Counted from the stretch's first letter, positions 1-36,299 are shown. The stretch is DNA of 64,000 nt from Larus michahellis (GCF_964199755.1 NC_133910.1:4238501-4302500), one strand, 5' to 3'. Program-made: numbers and translations. The notes: a model not told the origin generated them from the sequence alone.

Positions 1-2670
1 GAGAGACGTTGTGCCGCCCCACCGGGGTTCCCCCCTCCCTCCGGCCCCCCTCAGCCCGGTGTCGATCCCCCGCCCCCCACTCCGCCCTTCCCGGCGTGGC
101 CGTGCCCCCCACCGCACACGCTGCGGGGGACCCACAGGGTGCGGGGGCACCGGGCGAACCAGCTCCGTCTTGGCACCGGCCTCCTCCGCTCCTGACATTG
201 CTTCATGGGGCCATTGCGACACCCGCTCCTCCCCGTCCCACCTGCGCCCGCACGCCCGGCCCCCCCCCGCAGCCTTCAGCCTCACTCAATGCCCAGGTGG
301 AGGGTGGCCGGGGGACAGTGGGGCAGAGTGGGGGGCAAGCGAGGGGACCCTCTCCCTCCCCACCCTCCGGGCAGCTCTCATCGTGCGGGAGAATGGGATG
401 GAAAAATTCAAGTTGCCTTAAAACACTCTCCAGCCGCGGCTTTTGGACCAGGAGCTGTTTGGCCCTGGGTGGGGGAAGCCAGGAGGGGGCTGGCACCTCC
501 CAAACCAACCAGCATAGTACATTAAAAGTGGGATACTGGAGGCTACACTCCAAGTGGGATACTGGAACCAGTAATGCTGCACCAATCCAGCAAAATCCCC
601 TCGCGCACACGCTGCCAGGGCTGAAAATTGCCCAGCCGCATCCATGGGGTGCTGGTGGGCGGTGGGTGAGCTCCCAGGCCCGGGGCTGCTGGACCGGAGA
701 GGGAAGCAGCCGAGGCTGGGGAGCTGGAGGAAGCGGTGGAAAAGCTCCTCCTTCCTCCTCCTTCCTCCACTGTTGCTGCAGCTCCTCTCCCCAGAGCAAC
801 AGGCGGAAACAGCCCTCGCAGGATCCTCCGCGCTCTGCCTGGGCAGGATCCGGCGGGAGGAAAGGCCTGGCCTCCATCGTTCCCAGACCCCTGGGCACAG
901 CGAGCAGCCGGGGTGTGACGAAGGCAGAGGAAGAGGAGGAGGAAGGCGGAGGACGTGGCGGCGTGGCTAGAAAGTTCAGGCTGTTCCCAGCTGTAGGGCG
1001 GCTCCGGGGGCTCGCTGCCGAGGTGGATCCATGCTTTGGGATTGCTCCGATCCCCGGATGCTTCCAGACCGCTGGGAGCTTGGGCTGGAGCTGGGCAACA
1101 CTCGGCTCAACCATGGCCAGTTTTCTTGGCTGGGTCCAGTCCAGCCGGCGTGGAAACGTCTTGGAGGTTGTTCCATGGGTCTTTTCCTGGGCTGGACTGT
1201 TTACCCGGCGGCGGGAGGGAGGAGTGGAGGTGGCCAGCCCTGGAGGAAGGCATCCTGTTTATCCTGCCTGAAATAGCTCTTCTTGGCCGGCCACAGGCTG
1301 CCGGGCTGGGGAGGGGGACGGGAGGCTTCTCCCTGCCAGCTGCCACCAGCCCTGTCCCGAAATGGTACCCACCGCCCCACCGCCTGGCACTGACACCCGT
1401 GCCGGGATGCTGTCACCATGGGGCCAAGCATCCTCCTGGGAGGGGAGGGATGCGGGTGCTCCCACGCCAGGCTGGGATCTGCTGGATACAAACACTCAGC
1501 ACGAGGCATCATCCGGCATCCAGATGCCACCCTGCGTCTGCCCCAGCACCCACAGGAGCCAGGGCAACTGGATCTGGGGTATCCCCTGGGCTGGGCTCAG
1601 CCCCCCGAGGACGCCCACCAGGCATCAGCCCTTTCCGTCTTAACACGTTCCTTACCCCTGCAAGTCATTTCTGCAAGTCATTTCGAAGGGCAAACGGTTT
1701 CAAAGCTGAAATATTTACCTTTTTCTCTTTGCAATGCCCCGTATGAAGGCTTTGCCCTCAGCAGTGGGCTTGTTTGCCGTTTGTTTGCCCAGCCAAAAAA
1801 ATGCTGTTGAAATCAAGGGATTCTCGTGGGAAATTTAGCTTCAATGAAATCTCGTTTCCAACAGAAAATTGTTCCACTGGAGGCTTTTAAACACTTCCCC
1901 CAGCGCTGATCCCTGTGGAGTCTGGCTCTGAATTCATTTGAAAGTCTGCCTTAGTGGGGTGATGTATTTAAAAGGTGGGGAAAATGCATCCACCTCCCTC
2001 AAAACCAAAAAAAAAAATGGTAATAACTTCATTAGTAGAAATGAAGCTTCGTTCCTCTAAAAGAATCAATGTCTGGAATATGATTTAGGCAGCGCACACA
2101 CGGTCCTGTTAAATAGACCAAGTGGTACAAACCCCTTATTTTTGAAAAATCAATCCACGTAAGCACTGGAGCACTACATACTAAGCCATTACCCGCCTCT
2201 TTTGCCCACTGTCGTATCGCTTAAATAGTAAAAAAAAAAGAAAACCCAACCCTAATTAAAAGGCGAAAAATAGAAAGCGTTGATATGGTTGATCTGCAAA
2301 CAGGAAGGTTGTATTTGTGGCACGCAGGAATAGCGCGTCGACGGAGGCTGGAGGCCGTAACGCAGACACAGAGGCTCTTTCTGGGGCTTGAGAAACCACC
2401 TGCAGATGAGCACGCCGTCCCGGCCCCGTTAGTCAGCACCCTGCGGTGACACAGCACCCAGCTGGTGCCACAGGCCGGCTGGCGGCAGGGACAGGCTCCG
2501 CTGCTCCAGCTTGGGTAAAGGGAGTTTTCTGAAGGGGTTTGTCGCAACAGGAGGCGTTTGGAAGCTCAAAGCTCCGCAGTGGCATCACCTTGAGCACTTC
2601 TCCACGTGCAGAGGAGATTGTCCCCGACACGGTCCTGGGTTTCTTCCATCCCCGCTGGCTGCCCGAGGAA
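1..2670. other. Upstream non-coding DNA, no gene recognised
   Basis: GC-rich up to about 1.7 kb, then AT-richer (1.7-2.3 kb). Long open frames on both strands have the composition of GC-rich shadow frames and match no family I recognise. A 15-base direct repeat (aagtgggatactgga) occurs at about 527 and 552. No splice-bounded coding exon was found. Confidence 0.5.
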
Positions 2671-2905
2671 TCATAGAATCACAGAATGGTTCAGGTTGGA
2701 AGGGACCTTAAAGATCATCTAGTTCCAACCCCTGCCCTGGGCAGGGACACCTCCCACCAGCCCAGGTTGCTCAGAGCCCCGTCCAGCCTGACCTTAAAAC
2801 TTCCAGGGACGGGGCTTCCACCTCCTCTCTGGGCAACCTGTTCCAGTGTCTCACCACCCTCATGGTGAAGAACTTCTTCCTAACGTCCAGTCTGAGGATG
2901 GAGGA
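2671..2905 (-). mobile_element. CR1 LINE fragment (3' end)
   Basis: The + strand begins tcatagaatcacagaatggt and continues with the diagnostic run through gggaccttaaagatcatc, so the element lies on the - strand with its 3' end at 2671. It is 5'-truncated, as most avian CR1 copies are. The similarity fades near 2905. Confidence 0.93.
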
Positions 2906-4738
2906 TGCTGGGGTGATGCTGCTCCCAGGGCTGGAGCTGAGCCCCTCGCTGGGTTTGGGAGCCCTCAGGAGCCCCAACCAGAGGGAATCCAAACACAGCA
3001 GCTCTGGCGCCGCAGATGATGCTCAAATGGGTTTATCAAGCTCAGCCCCGGGTCTGCCCCATGTACCAAGGCTGCGAGCGGACCCAGGCATCCCTCCCGT
3101 TAGAGACCGTGCGGATACGGAGTTTTAAAAAAATCACACCGTGGTAAAGTCTAATCATCTCACATCTCTAATTACATCTCACTAAACAGATGGAAATAAT
3201 GTTTATCTGCCTGGAGCTGGGCTGAATTATCCTAGCTTCGAAATGAAGGATTTCCCTCTGAATACAGGCGAGGAGAATAAACGCTTTCACGGTTGCTGGC
3301 AGCTGCCTGGGGACCGCAGCGATGGCAGCAGCGATCCAGGATTGTCCCCAAATTGTCCAAACCCTCAAAGTGTGTGTGAAGCCTGAGGCCGGTGCAGAAG
3401 TCCACCACGAGAAGTACTCCAAACCTCTCCTTCACCCTCCCGGGGACCCAGCACACCTCCTGGACCATCCTGATGCCCCAATCCATGTCTGTGAAGTAGC
3501 GTTTTTTTTTTTTAATTGATTATCTGGGATATTTTTATACTCACAGCAGGCAAACCAAGCCTGCCAGCTTCTGTGTGCTCAGCTCCCTGCCCCTCCGGCC
3601 CCTTCAGCTGGTCCCCCTGGGTTCGGTACCCGTGGGGAGGATCACCCCTGCCTTGCTCCCCTTGGATTTTCCACGCAGTCATTACCACGGCGTAAAATCT
3701 GACCTCTCGGCAGCAAAGGTGGTTGATGCACCTGCAGAGCTTCCAGAACAGGCTGTTCCTTATCGCTTACCACCTCCAGGACCTGCTGAATTCCTGCAAC
3801 CACTAAGCGCAGGAGTTAAGTCTCTGGGTAAAGCTTTCAGCCCAGTAAATATTTAATTCCCTTTCTCCCACGCAAGGAGCAATCAGTGGAGTTTTCGTTT
3901 CACTCTCATTGACCCCGGGGCCGAGGATCTGTTTTCCACGTGAGCCAGATCACCAGGAAACCAGATCTTTGGGGGAAGAGCCCGGGGGTGTTTGCGGGCA
4001 GGAGGTGCAGCCCGGGGGGGTTTGAGGGTGTCCCTCACAAATAGAGCCACATGCGTTCCTCCGGTGGGCCTGGCAGCCAGCGCAGTGGGGCTCAGGTGCC
4101 CGTCCATGGGGAGACACCCGTGCAAACCCAGCCAGGGTCACCTCTGAGGCTTGGGAGGTGGACAAGCCTTGTCCTTGTTACGGGACTCTGCTGCGACGCA
4201 GGGTCTGAACACGCCAACGTTGGGCAGGAGGGAAAAGCACCCGGCAAACAAGGGCGTGAACGTGGCCTGGGGGCCGCTCGCCTTCATGCGAACCGGCCTT
4301 GGGTGCAATTAGCATCCGTATAATTGCAGTCGTAAAACTTCCTTCTGCTGATAAAGCCCAGGGCAGCTCTGCCGGGCCCCGCAGAGCTGCGGCTGCCGTG
4401 CCCCATGGCTCCGGGGACGGGCCCCGTGGCTTGTGGCACCCTCAGTCCCACTGACTCCAGCGGGATTTGCTGTGTCGGAGCAGCGTTCCCAGATAAGGAG
4501 GTGATTAAGCAGCGCTGAATCAGGCCTGCCACCACCCCGGCTTTTGCTGAATCAGCAGCAATAACCTCCAGCCCCACATCACCCCGCCTGGGCACGCAGC
4601 CCCCGCGCAGAGGGACGGAGCGGACCCGCTCCAAGCCCGGCCTTGGCTGGGGAGCGCTGGGGACCCTGCAAAAACCCCCAAGCCAGTCCCACGGGGGGGT
4701 GGCAGGCGGCACAAGGGGTCGGGGCGTGCCCGGGAGGG
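2906..4738. other. Non-coding DNA, no gene recognised
   Basis: Mixed-composition sequence without a supported exon. Small open frames lack splice context or similarity to a known protein. Confidence 0.45.
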
Positions 4739-4759
4739 TCACACACACACACACACACC
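4739..4759. repeat. (CA)n microsatellite
   Basis: Uninterrupted CA dinucleotide run followed by a C-run. Confidence 0.95.
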
Positions 4760-5027
4760 CCCCTCCGTGGGTGAGCGCCCACCCCTCCTGCGAGCCCCCC
4801 GCTGCGGGGTCAGGGGACCGGCAGGGCCGGGGGACCGCAGTCCCCCCCCGGGGCTTGTAGAGGGCAGGGGTGGGAGGAGAAAGGTGGCTCGTGTGGATCA
4901 CCATTCCCCTCTGCTGGTCGGGACTGGGATAACTGGTCGCCATCAGCCAGGCCTTGGCAGGGAGACGGGGACGGAGCAGTGCTGCCTGCGGAGGGTGCGA
5001 CAGCCTGGCTGCCCCCACACTGCCACC

Positions 5028-5960
5028 GGCATGGCATGGGCACCGGTATGGCATGGGCACTGGCATGGGCATGGGATACCAGCATGGGCACCAGGATGAG
5101 CACACAGTGTGGGCATGGGCACTGGCATGGCATGGGCACCAGGATGGCATGGCACTGGGAGCGGCATGGGCATGGTCATGGGCACCAGCAGCAGCATGGG
5201 TATGGGGTACTGGCACCAGCATGGGCACCAGGATGAGCACACAATATGGGCACGAGCACCAGCATGGCATGGGCACTGGTAGCAGCATGAACTTGGGCAC
5301 CAGCACCAATATAGACATGGGATGCTGGCACCAGCATGGGCACCAGGATGAGCAATGGGTATGGGCATGGGCACCAGCATGGCATGGGCACCAGCATGGC
5401 ATGGGAACCAGTGTGGCATGGACACTGGCAGCAGCATGAGCTTGGGCACCAGCACCAGTACATGGGATACTGGCACCAGCATGGGCACCAGGATGAGAAG
5501 AGGGTATGGGCATGGGCACCAGTGTGGTCATGGGGTACTGGCACCAGCATGGGCACCAGGATGAGCACAGGGTATGGGCAGGGACGCTGTCAGCAGCATG
5601 GGGAATGGGAACGGGAACGGGCATGCGCATGGACACCGGCATGACATGAGCATGGCAGACAGTCTATCTGCCTCGTGCAATGGCACCAACATGGGCAGAG
5701 GCTGTAGGAACAGGCACTGGCAGTGTCATGGGCAGAGGCAGGGGCATGGGGTACCAGCCCGGCATGGGCACGGGGTACTGGCACCAGCACGGGCCCTGGG
5801 ATGAGCACAGGGCATGGGCATGGGCACCAGCATGGTGGGGGACATGGGAATGGACACCGGCATGGGGCATGTTTGTGGGTACAAGCCATGGGCACAGGAC
5901 ACAAGCATGGGACATGGGACATGGGGATGGGAATGGGAATGGGACACGGGCAATGCCTCC
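5028..5960. repeat. Minisatellite built on GCATGG / GGCACC hexamers
   Basis: About 930 bases made almost only of GCATGG, GGCACC(A), ACTGGC and AGCATG blocks. A larger unit, ctggcaccagcatgggcacc followed by aggatgagca, recurs near 5076, 5210, 5325, 5470, 5535 and, diverged, near 5775, so there is higher-order structure. The hexamer period keeps several frames open on both strands. This produces spurious Met/Pro/His/Gly-rich open frames of up to 452 codons that should not be annotated as genes. Confidence 0.93.
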
Positions 5961-6686
5961 CCAGCCCCCCAGCTGCTTGCAGGCTGCTGTGGGGAGCCAG
6001 GAGGGGCTGGGGGCTCTGCCAGCTGCCCGCCTTTCCCGAGGAGCCTACGCTGACGGGCACTGGACACCGATAAACATGGGAACGATGGTCTCGGCCCCTT
6101 TGGCTCCGGTGGCTCTTCCCGGTGTGGATGAGGGCAGGATGCAGCCCTGGCTCTGCCCCTCGCTGTGGGGTGCTCTGAGGGGTGGTTTACTGACCTGTGG
6201 GTCCTGCCCCGCTTCCAAACCCTGAGCAGGGACCGGGCATCGCGTCATGCAAGACCTGGTGCTGGGGCACCGCAGCCGCCGCTCCGGCGTCTGCACCGGG
6301 GAAAGGAAAAAAAAAATATAAGCTTGAGCAATGCTGAACAGCTGGAAACAGTGGGAAAACCCAAAGCCTGGGCCCTGCTGGCACCCAGAGCAAGTGTCTC
6401 TGCTCAGCCACCCCCCCCACACCGCCTCCGGGGAAAACACCGGACACCTGGAGATGATTAACCCCGAGTTTCACCCCAGGCAGCTCATGGGGACGAAAGC
6501 CACATGTGACGCGGTGCCCTCCCTGTCCTTGCAGCCACCTTCCCTTGGGACACGTTCCCGGCCTCGGGGCGAGTCGTTTGCCTTGTCCACACCAGTGTGG
6601 CTCTGCCGGCAGCGGCACCGCGGGTTGGGTGGAAGTAGCCTCCCTGTTTCACGCCCCCCCCGCCCCCGATGGATCATGGGGTCTTT

Positions 6687-7050
6687 TTAGTGTGGAAAAA
6701 AGACGACTGAGGGGGGATCTTATCAACGCTGATAAATACTGAAAGGGGGGGTGTCAGGAGGATGGGGCCAGGCTCTTTTCAGTGGTGCCCGGGGACAGGA
6801 CAAGGGGTAACGGGCACAAACTTGAGCATGGGAAGTTCCACCTAAACATGAGGAGGAACTTCTTTGCTGTGAGGGTGGCAGAGCCCTGGCACAGGCTGCC
6901 CAGAGAGGTGGCGGAGTCTCCGTCTCTGGAGACATTCCAACCCCGCCTGGAGGCGTTCCTGTGCCACCTGCTCTGGGTGACCCTGCTCTGGCCGGGGGTG
7001 GGACTGGGTGATCTCCAGAGGGCCCTTCCAACCCCCACCGTTCTGTGACG
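6687..7050 (+). mobile_element. CR1 LINE fragment
   Basis: Sense-strand CR1 with the conserved aggaggaacttctttgctgt segment, a gcccagagaggtgg segment and a degenerate 3' end (ttccaacccccaccgttctg). It belongs to the same subfamily as the copy at 58.1-58.35 kb, with which it shares long stretches almost unchanged. Confidence 0.93.
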
Positions 7051-9294
7051 CATCCCCCAGCAGGAGGAAGCCTGGGCGGGGGGGGGGGGATGGGTCCCTT
7101 CCCCTGGAGGAGAGGACATCCCCAGGGCTCACCCAGTTTTGCAGACACCCTGCCTGCGCGCCAGCAGCCCCAGGGGATCCAGGGATACGCTCACACTCTC
7201 CCACCGCCATTCTGAGCTCCCAAATGTACCCGGAGGGGGCCCAGTCCCCAGGGGAGGTGGGCAGGACATCAGCAGGAGCTGCTGGTGTTTCCCCCCAAGC
7301 CCCAGCCCCAGCACTCAGGGGCGTGCGGGCCATCCCCGTTTCTCCCAGTTAAACACATTTCCTGCACCTCGACAGTTTTCAACTGAACTTTTTGGGGTTG
7401 AAAAGTTGAAAAGAGCGAGGCCTCCCAGCTCAGAGGCCTTAGGAGAGGACCAGCAAGGAGGGATCAGGATGTGGAAAGCTTCTCCCTCGGTGCCACAGAC
7501 ATCCTCAAACTTGCCTTTCAGGAAAACCAGCTCCAGCCAGCTCCGTCCCATTTCTTGACCCTGGGACCGGTCCCTCGTCTTGCCTCCCAGCTCCCTCCGT
7601 TATTTAGGTGGGGATAAACCCCACGCCAACCGTCGCTACTCTCCACGGAGGTCCCAGCTGCCAGACCCGGCCCCCCCCCGGTTCACATCACTTGGGCCAA
7701 ACCAGCACGGGATGGAGCGGGAGGAGCAGCCACCACCTCTCTCCGTTCACCCTGAGGTTCCTTCTTGGCCCTACGGTGGAAAGAGCCAGGTGAGGAAATG
7801 CTGCTCCCCCTTCCCTTCTCTGTGTGCAGATGTTCCCACCGCCTTCCGCATCCCCCCACCAGGGGGGTCCAGGCTGTTGGGCTCCAGCTCCTCACCCGGA
7901 GCCCCTTGCAGAGGAGGCAGAGGATCCTGGTGGTCTCCAAGGGTCTAAGGCCTGTGGTCAACAACTCATGGTCCCTGCTTGGAGGACCCACCATCCCAAG
8001 GTGTTTCGCGCTCCCAGTAAATGCCTTCCAGTGGGAAGCAGCCTCCAGCCCCAACGCCAGCAGGACCTGGGCTCCCCGTGGGTGGCGGGGCCGAGCCCCC
8101 GCCGCCAGGAGGGCGATGTCAGAGCATCCTTCCCACAAACAGCCCCCTCCCCACCCCACCGTCTACAGGACCCTTCGGTCCCTGCCCTCCCAGCACCTGC
8201 CTCCGGGTCGCGACAGTCCCAGGTTTGGTTGCTTATTTTGCAAATAAAGCAAGTGTCACCCTTTATTTCTTTATTATGTGGTTTTTTTTTTTTTTCCTTC
8301 CAGATGTGAGGGATGCAAGAGAACCACCCGCCTGCCGGGGAGTCAAGTGTCCCCGAGGGCAGGGAGGGGACACACGGCGGGGTCCCGGCTCACCTGCACC
8401 CTCCCTACACGTATTTTTTACGGACAGACAAGCGATGCTCGGCCTCACTGGAAAGATTGACGGGGAGATGGGAAAGCAATATAAATACCTCCCTCTTAAA
8501 TAGCCTGCTGGTATTTATAGCCCGTGGTTGGCAGAGTCCGGCGGCTCTGACAAACTCCACTCCGGCTTATTTTTAAGGAGAAGAGGTTTGAAAGCCAAGG
8601 ATGGAGACGCGTATCTGCCTGGTCGGGGGCTGCAGGGATCCCAGGCGGCCGAGCCCTTGTCACCCCGCCATCCCTCCAGACACTCCTTTGCTGTCCTTTG
8701 TCCCCAGGGACCCCCTGTCCTGCCTCGAGCGACAGGGTGAACACTTATATGGCCATATATATTATATACATATATCTATATATATCCATACCTGCGGGCA
8801 GAGCCCGTCTGGAGCCCGCAGGAGCTCAGGCTCTGCGCCAGCATCGCGCCCTTTCCCACCTCCTTTCCCATTTTTCCCTCTTCACCCCATCGCACCCTGC
8901 CCAGGATTTGGAAAGGGGGGAGCACAGAAACCCCCAAACCCCCTCAGCGCGGCCCTGGGAGCCAGCTCGGGGGGGTGGTGGGGGGTGGGGGGTCGCGGCC
9001 CCAGCATGCCCCCTACACCCCCGGTATGCTCCCTGCACCCCCGGCTGAGAGGAGAAGCCCCCCCCTCCCGCAGCAGCGCCCGGTGCCAGGGTAGCCTTTA
9101 GCCCGAGATTTACAGCCCCGGCCGTGCCCGTCCTGGGTGGGTGGCCACGGGGTGTCTGCGCGGGGTGGGGGGAAATTTGTCTGCGTCCCCTGCATGGGGC
9201 AGGGGGGGCATATTTTGCTGGGAAATAAGCCTGAGACACCATAGGGACACCCCCGCAACGCTGTTCCAGGCATGGCCTCTCGCCACAGGCCGAT
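7051..9294. other. Non-coding DNA upstream of the G-rich array
   Basis: No exon recognised. An AT-rich stretch with short TATA/ATAT blocks lies at 8743-8786. From about 9.0 kb the composition shifts to C/G homopolymers leading into the minisatellite. Confidence 0.45.
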
Positions 9295-10760
9295 GCTGCA
9301 GCCCTGGCGGGGGGGGGCAGGTTTCCTGCAGCCCCATGGTGGTGGTGGGGGGATGCTGGGTGCAGGGGGGATGGTGGATGGTGCAGTCCTGGTGGGGGGG
9401 GGGAAGGTTTCCTACAGTCCCATGGTGGTGGGGGAATGGCAGGTGCAGGGGGGGGGTATGCTGGGTGCTGGGGGGGGGGATGCCAGGTGCGGGAGGGGGG
9501 CTGGTGGATGCTGCAGCCCTGGGGGGGGGGGCAGGTTTCATACAGCCCCATGGGGGGGGTTGCTGGGTGCAGGGGGGTGATGCTGGGCAGGGGGGGGTAT
9601 GTTGGGGGGGGTGTATGTATGCTAGGTGTAGGGGAAGGATATGCTGGGTGCAGAGGGTTGTTGCTGGGTGTGGGGGGGGGTATACTGGGTGTGGGGGCTA
9701 TGATGGGTGCAAGGAGGGTGATGGGTGCCGGGGGGGCATGCTGAGGGGGGGGTATGCTGGGTGCGGAGTGGGGTTGCTGGGTGCGGGAGTGTATGGTGGG
9801 GGGTATGCTGGGTGTAGGGGGAGTGGGGGGGATATGTTGGGGGGGCTATGCTGGGTGCAGGGGTAGTGCAGGGGGATATGCTGGGGGGGCTATGCTAGGT
9901 GTGTGTGGGGGGTGTGCTGGGTGTGGGGGGTATGCTGGGGGGCTATGCTGGGTGCAGGGGGGTATGCTGGGGGGGCTATGCTGGGTGCAGGGGGGGTTGC
10001 TGGGTGCGGGGGGGTATGCTGGGGGGGCTATGCTGGGTGCAGGGGGGTATGCTGGGTGCGGGGGGGTATGCTGGGGGGGCTATGCTGGGTGCAGGGGGGT
10101 ATGCTGGGTGCGGGGGGGTATGCTGGGTGCGGGGGGGTGTGCTGGGGGAGGTATGCTGGGCGCAGGGGGGGTTGCTGGGTACGGGGGGGTATGATGGGAG
10201 GGAGGCTATGCTTGGTGCTGGGGGGGGCTGGCTAGGGGCCCTATGCTGATTGCAGGGGGGGGTGCTGGGTGTGAGGGGGTATGCTGGGTGCAGGGGGGGT
10301 TGCTGGGTGCAGGGGAGGTGTGATGGGGGGGGTATGCTGGATGCAGGGGGGGTTGCTGGGTGCGGGTGGGCATGATGAGGGGGGGCTATGCGGGGTGCAA
10401 GGGGGGGGTATGTTGGGGGGGTTATGCTGGGTTCAGAGGGTGGTTGCTGGGTGCGGGGAGGGGGTGTGCTGGGGGGAGGCTATGCTGGGTGCAGAGGGGT
10501 ATGCTGGGGGGGTATGCTGGTAGGCTGGGTGCGGGGGGGCATGATGGGGGGGGCTATGCGGGGTGCAAGGGCGGGGTATGTTGGGGGGGGTTGTGCTGGG
10601 TTCAGAGGGTGGTTGCTGGGTGCGGGGAGGGGGTGTGCTGGGGGCGGAGGGGTATGCGGGGGGGGGTATGCTGGGTGCAGAGGGAGTATGATGAGAGGGG
10701 GGGTTATGCTGGGTGCCTGGGGGGCTAGCTGGGGGGGCTATGCTGGGTGCAGGGAGGGGG
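9295..10760. repeat. G-rich minisatellite upstream of STXBP1
   Basis: Roughly 1.45 kb of degenerate 18-20-base units of the type tatgctgggtgcagggggg. A higher-order duplication is visible: the block starting near 10361 (gggcatgatgagggggggct) recurs near 10528 with the same downstream order of motifs, giving a period of about 165 bases. The + strand carries dense runs of 5-9 G, so G-quadruplex potential is high. The array ends 10-40 bases before the STXBP1 CpG island. Homopolymers make the exact length unreliable in any assembly. Confidence 0.93.
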
Positions 10761-10769
10761 GGGGTGTTC

Positions 10770-11127
10770 CCGGGTGTCGCTGCGCGGCGGCGGGCGGTCC
10801 CTGCGCTGCGGCGCGGGGCGGTGCGGGGGCGGTGCGGAGTGACGCGCGTCCCGCCCCCTCCCCGCCGCCGGTCCCGCCTCCCCTCCGCGCAGTCAGCTGA
10901 GCCTCGACGCGGCCGATCGAGCCCGCCGGCCCCCCCCCCGGCTCCCCCCCCGTTCGTGTCCCCCCCCCTCCCCTCCATCCCTATCCCTCCCTCCGCATCC
11001 TTGCGCCGCCCGGCGCTGCGCCCGCCACCCGCAGCCTCGCCCGGCTGTGTGTGCGTGTGCCCCCCCCCCTTCCCCCTCCCCCAATATCCTTCCCCAGCCG
11101 CTGCGGACCCCCCCCCGGCACGGAGAC
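10770..11127 (+). promoter_or_regulatory. STXBP1: STXBP1 CpG-island promoter and 5' UTR
   Basis: A dense CpG segment directly upstream of the start codon, with GC-box-like blocks (ccgccccctccccgccg) near 10850 and a ctcgacgcggccgatcgag segment near 10911. No TATA box is evident, as expected for a broadly expressed CpG-island promoter. The transcription start cannot be fixed from sequence. The CpG/G-run domain continues into intron 1 to about 13 kb. Confidence 0.7.
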
Positions 11128-34383
<23,256 letters not shown>

Positions 34384-36130
34384 AAGGAAACGCCGCCACC
34401 GACTCGATGCCGAATTCCCTTTTTCCCGGCGGGCGCCCGGCGCGGGCTGCGATGCTGCCCCCGGCCCCGGCATGGCCCAGCTTTTCTCTCTTCTTGTTCT
34501 TGTGTTGACCCCCCCCCTCCCCGCCCCGGCCCCCATCTCCCCTCCCGCCGCCTTCCCCCTCTCATTTTATCCACAGGGAGGGGACAACAGCCGGAAAAAA
34601 AAAAAAAAAAAAAAAATATATTAAGAAAAGAAACGATGCATTGTGTTTAAAAGAGGAAAAGAAAAAAAAAAAATCTATATATTTGTAGCTGCAGCAGGAG
34701 CTCATTGCTGGGTAACCCATCTGCCCATTGCTAGCGAATGATGGTGACACACAAAAAAAAAAAAAAGACAGAAAAAATACCTTTTCCCAGAAGTTTTGCC
34801 CCTTGTTGGGGTCCTGTGTGGACGGAGGGACGGACGGATGGAGGGATGGACGCGCCGCCATCGCTCCAGCCTCTGCTCAGGCCAGCGCCGCGGGCTGCGA
34901 TGGGCTCTCAGCTGGGGGGGGGTGTGTGGTGGGGGGTCCCCGCTTCCATCTCCTGTCCCTTGCCTTCTCGGGGTGGTGGGTGCTCCCGCCAGATGTGCAC
35001 GCTGACATCTGGCACGGGGGGGTTGGGCGGGGGGCAGGGGGGGGCGAGCGCGTGTGCGTGCAGCCGGGATGCTTCACGCTGCGGCGATTCCCATGTGAAA
35101 AAGGGACCAAAAGGGTCAAAACCTGGGGATAGGGCCCCTTTGCTTGCACGGCTGCTCCTCTGCCCCGCTGCAGCCCGGCCTCCCCTTCTCTGGGTAGTCC
35201 TTAAAATACATATATATATATAAAAAATAAAAAAATATTTTTTTTATATATATATATATATATCTATCTCTCTCTCTATATCTCTATGTCTCCATCCATC
35301 CCCACGGAAGCTCGGCATCCCCGCGCCCGGCTCCGCTCGTGTCGTCCCGTGGTGAAGCGTTTCTGAGCGTGCCGTCGCCCCGAGGTTTCCCCCTCCTCCT
35401 CCCACCCCCCCGCCGGACTCTGTGTATATTAATGACTGTGTCTCGTGACGTTCTTACAAGCTTGGTGTATAGTGATTTAACCAAACCTCTGATTTTACTT
35501 GGGTTTTTTTTGGTTTGGTTTTTTTTTTTTATCCCCCCCCCCCCCTCGCCCCGCCCCGCCAAGGATTGCCCCCGCCCTCCCCTGCCATTAGATGCACTGC
35601 AATATTTTGGGGTCCATCGTTTTGTTCTCTCCCCCTGAAGGCTGTGACCCCCTTTTTCCTTTCCCCCCCCCCCCCAAAATCTCTCTTTCTTGCCTCGTTG
35701 GTGGATAGCCCCCCCCCTTTCCCTCCCCGTCTGTTCCTTGCCCATAAAGTTAAATATATATTTTTAGGGCAAAGGCTGTATCATTGCACTGATATTTGTT
35801 GGTTCCCCCTTGGTCCTCCCCCCTCCCTGTTTGAGGTCCCTCTCGGTTTAGCAATGCAAATGCTTCAGGATCTTGTATGTTGGACATTATTATTTTTTTT
35901 TTTTTCTGTTACAGTTATTTATATAAAAAATAATTTATCAAAAAGGAAAACCTAAAAAAAAAAAAAAAATAATAATAATAATCTAGTCTGTCTTGGAACT
36001 TGTTTACCTTGAAATTACTGGAATCTAAATGTTTGAAAGTGTTGAAGCACAAACATGTATCATCTCTGTATATCTGTTCTTCTGTACTAAAGCACTCGAG
36101 TGACTCAATAAAAGCGATCTCCATCCCTAG
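34384..36130 (+). other. STXBP1: STXBP1 3' UTR
   Basis: About 1.75 kb from the stop codon to just past the poly(A) signal. It includes A-runs near 34594, an AT/TATA microsatellite (about 35207-35285), a conserved-looking block acaagcttggtgtatagtga near 35456 and several T- and C-runs. The exact cleavage site is inferred from the AATAAA position. Confidence 0.85.
36107..36112 (+). terminator. STXBP1: STXBP1 polyadenylation signal AATAAA
   Basis: Canonical hexamer in gactcaataaaagcgatctc, in the expected position at the end of a conserved 3' UTR. Cleavage is expected near 36125-36135. Confidence 0.88.
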
Positions 36131-36299
36131 TGCAACCGGGGCTGTGCCGTGCTGCTGGCGCGGGGGGCGAGGGAAAGGCTCGGGGAGGCGGGGGGGAAAA
36201 TATTCTCCCCGAATCCCAGGAGCTTCCAGGGGAGAGATCCTGGCGTGGCGAGGCCAAACCTCAGCCGGGAAACGGCTTGGAAAAAGAAAGAAAATCCCG

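Noticed and set aside
9-1271. 420-codon open frame at the left edge
   Set aside because: GC-rich shadow frame with an equally long frame on the opposite strand and no recognisable domain.
4284-5642. 452-codon open frame on the - strand
   Set aside because: Mostly translation of the GCATGG/GGCACC minisatellite; low complexity, no family similarity, equally long frames on the other strand.
9141-10900. Several 100-240-codon Gly/Cys-rich frames
   Set aside because: They are the G-rich minisatellite read in different frames.
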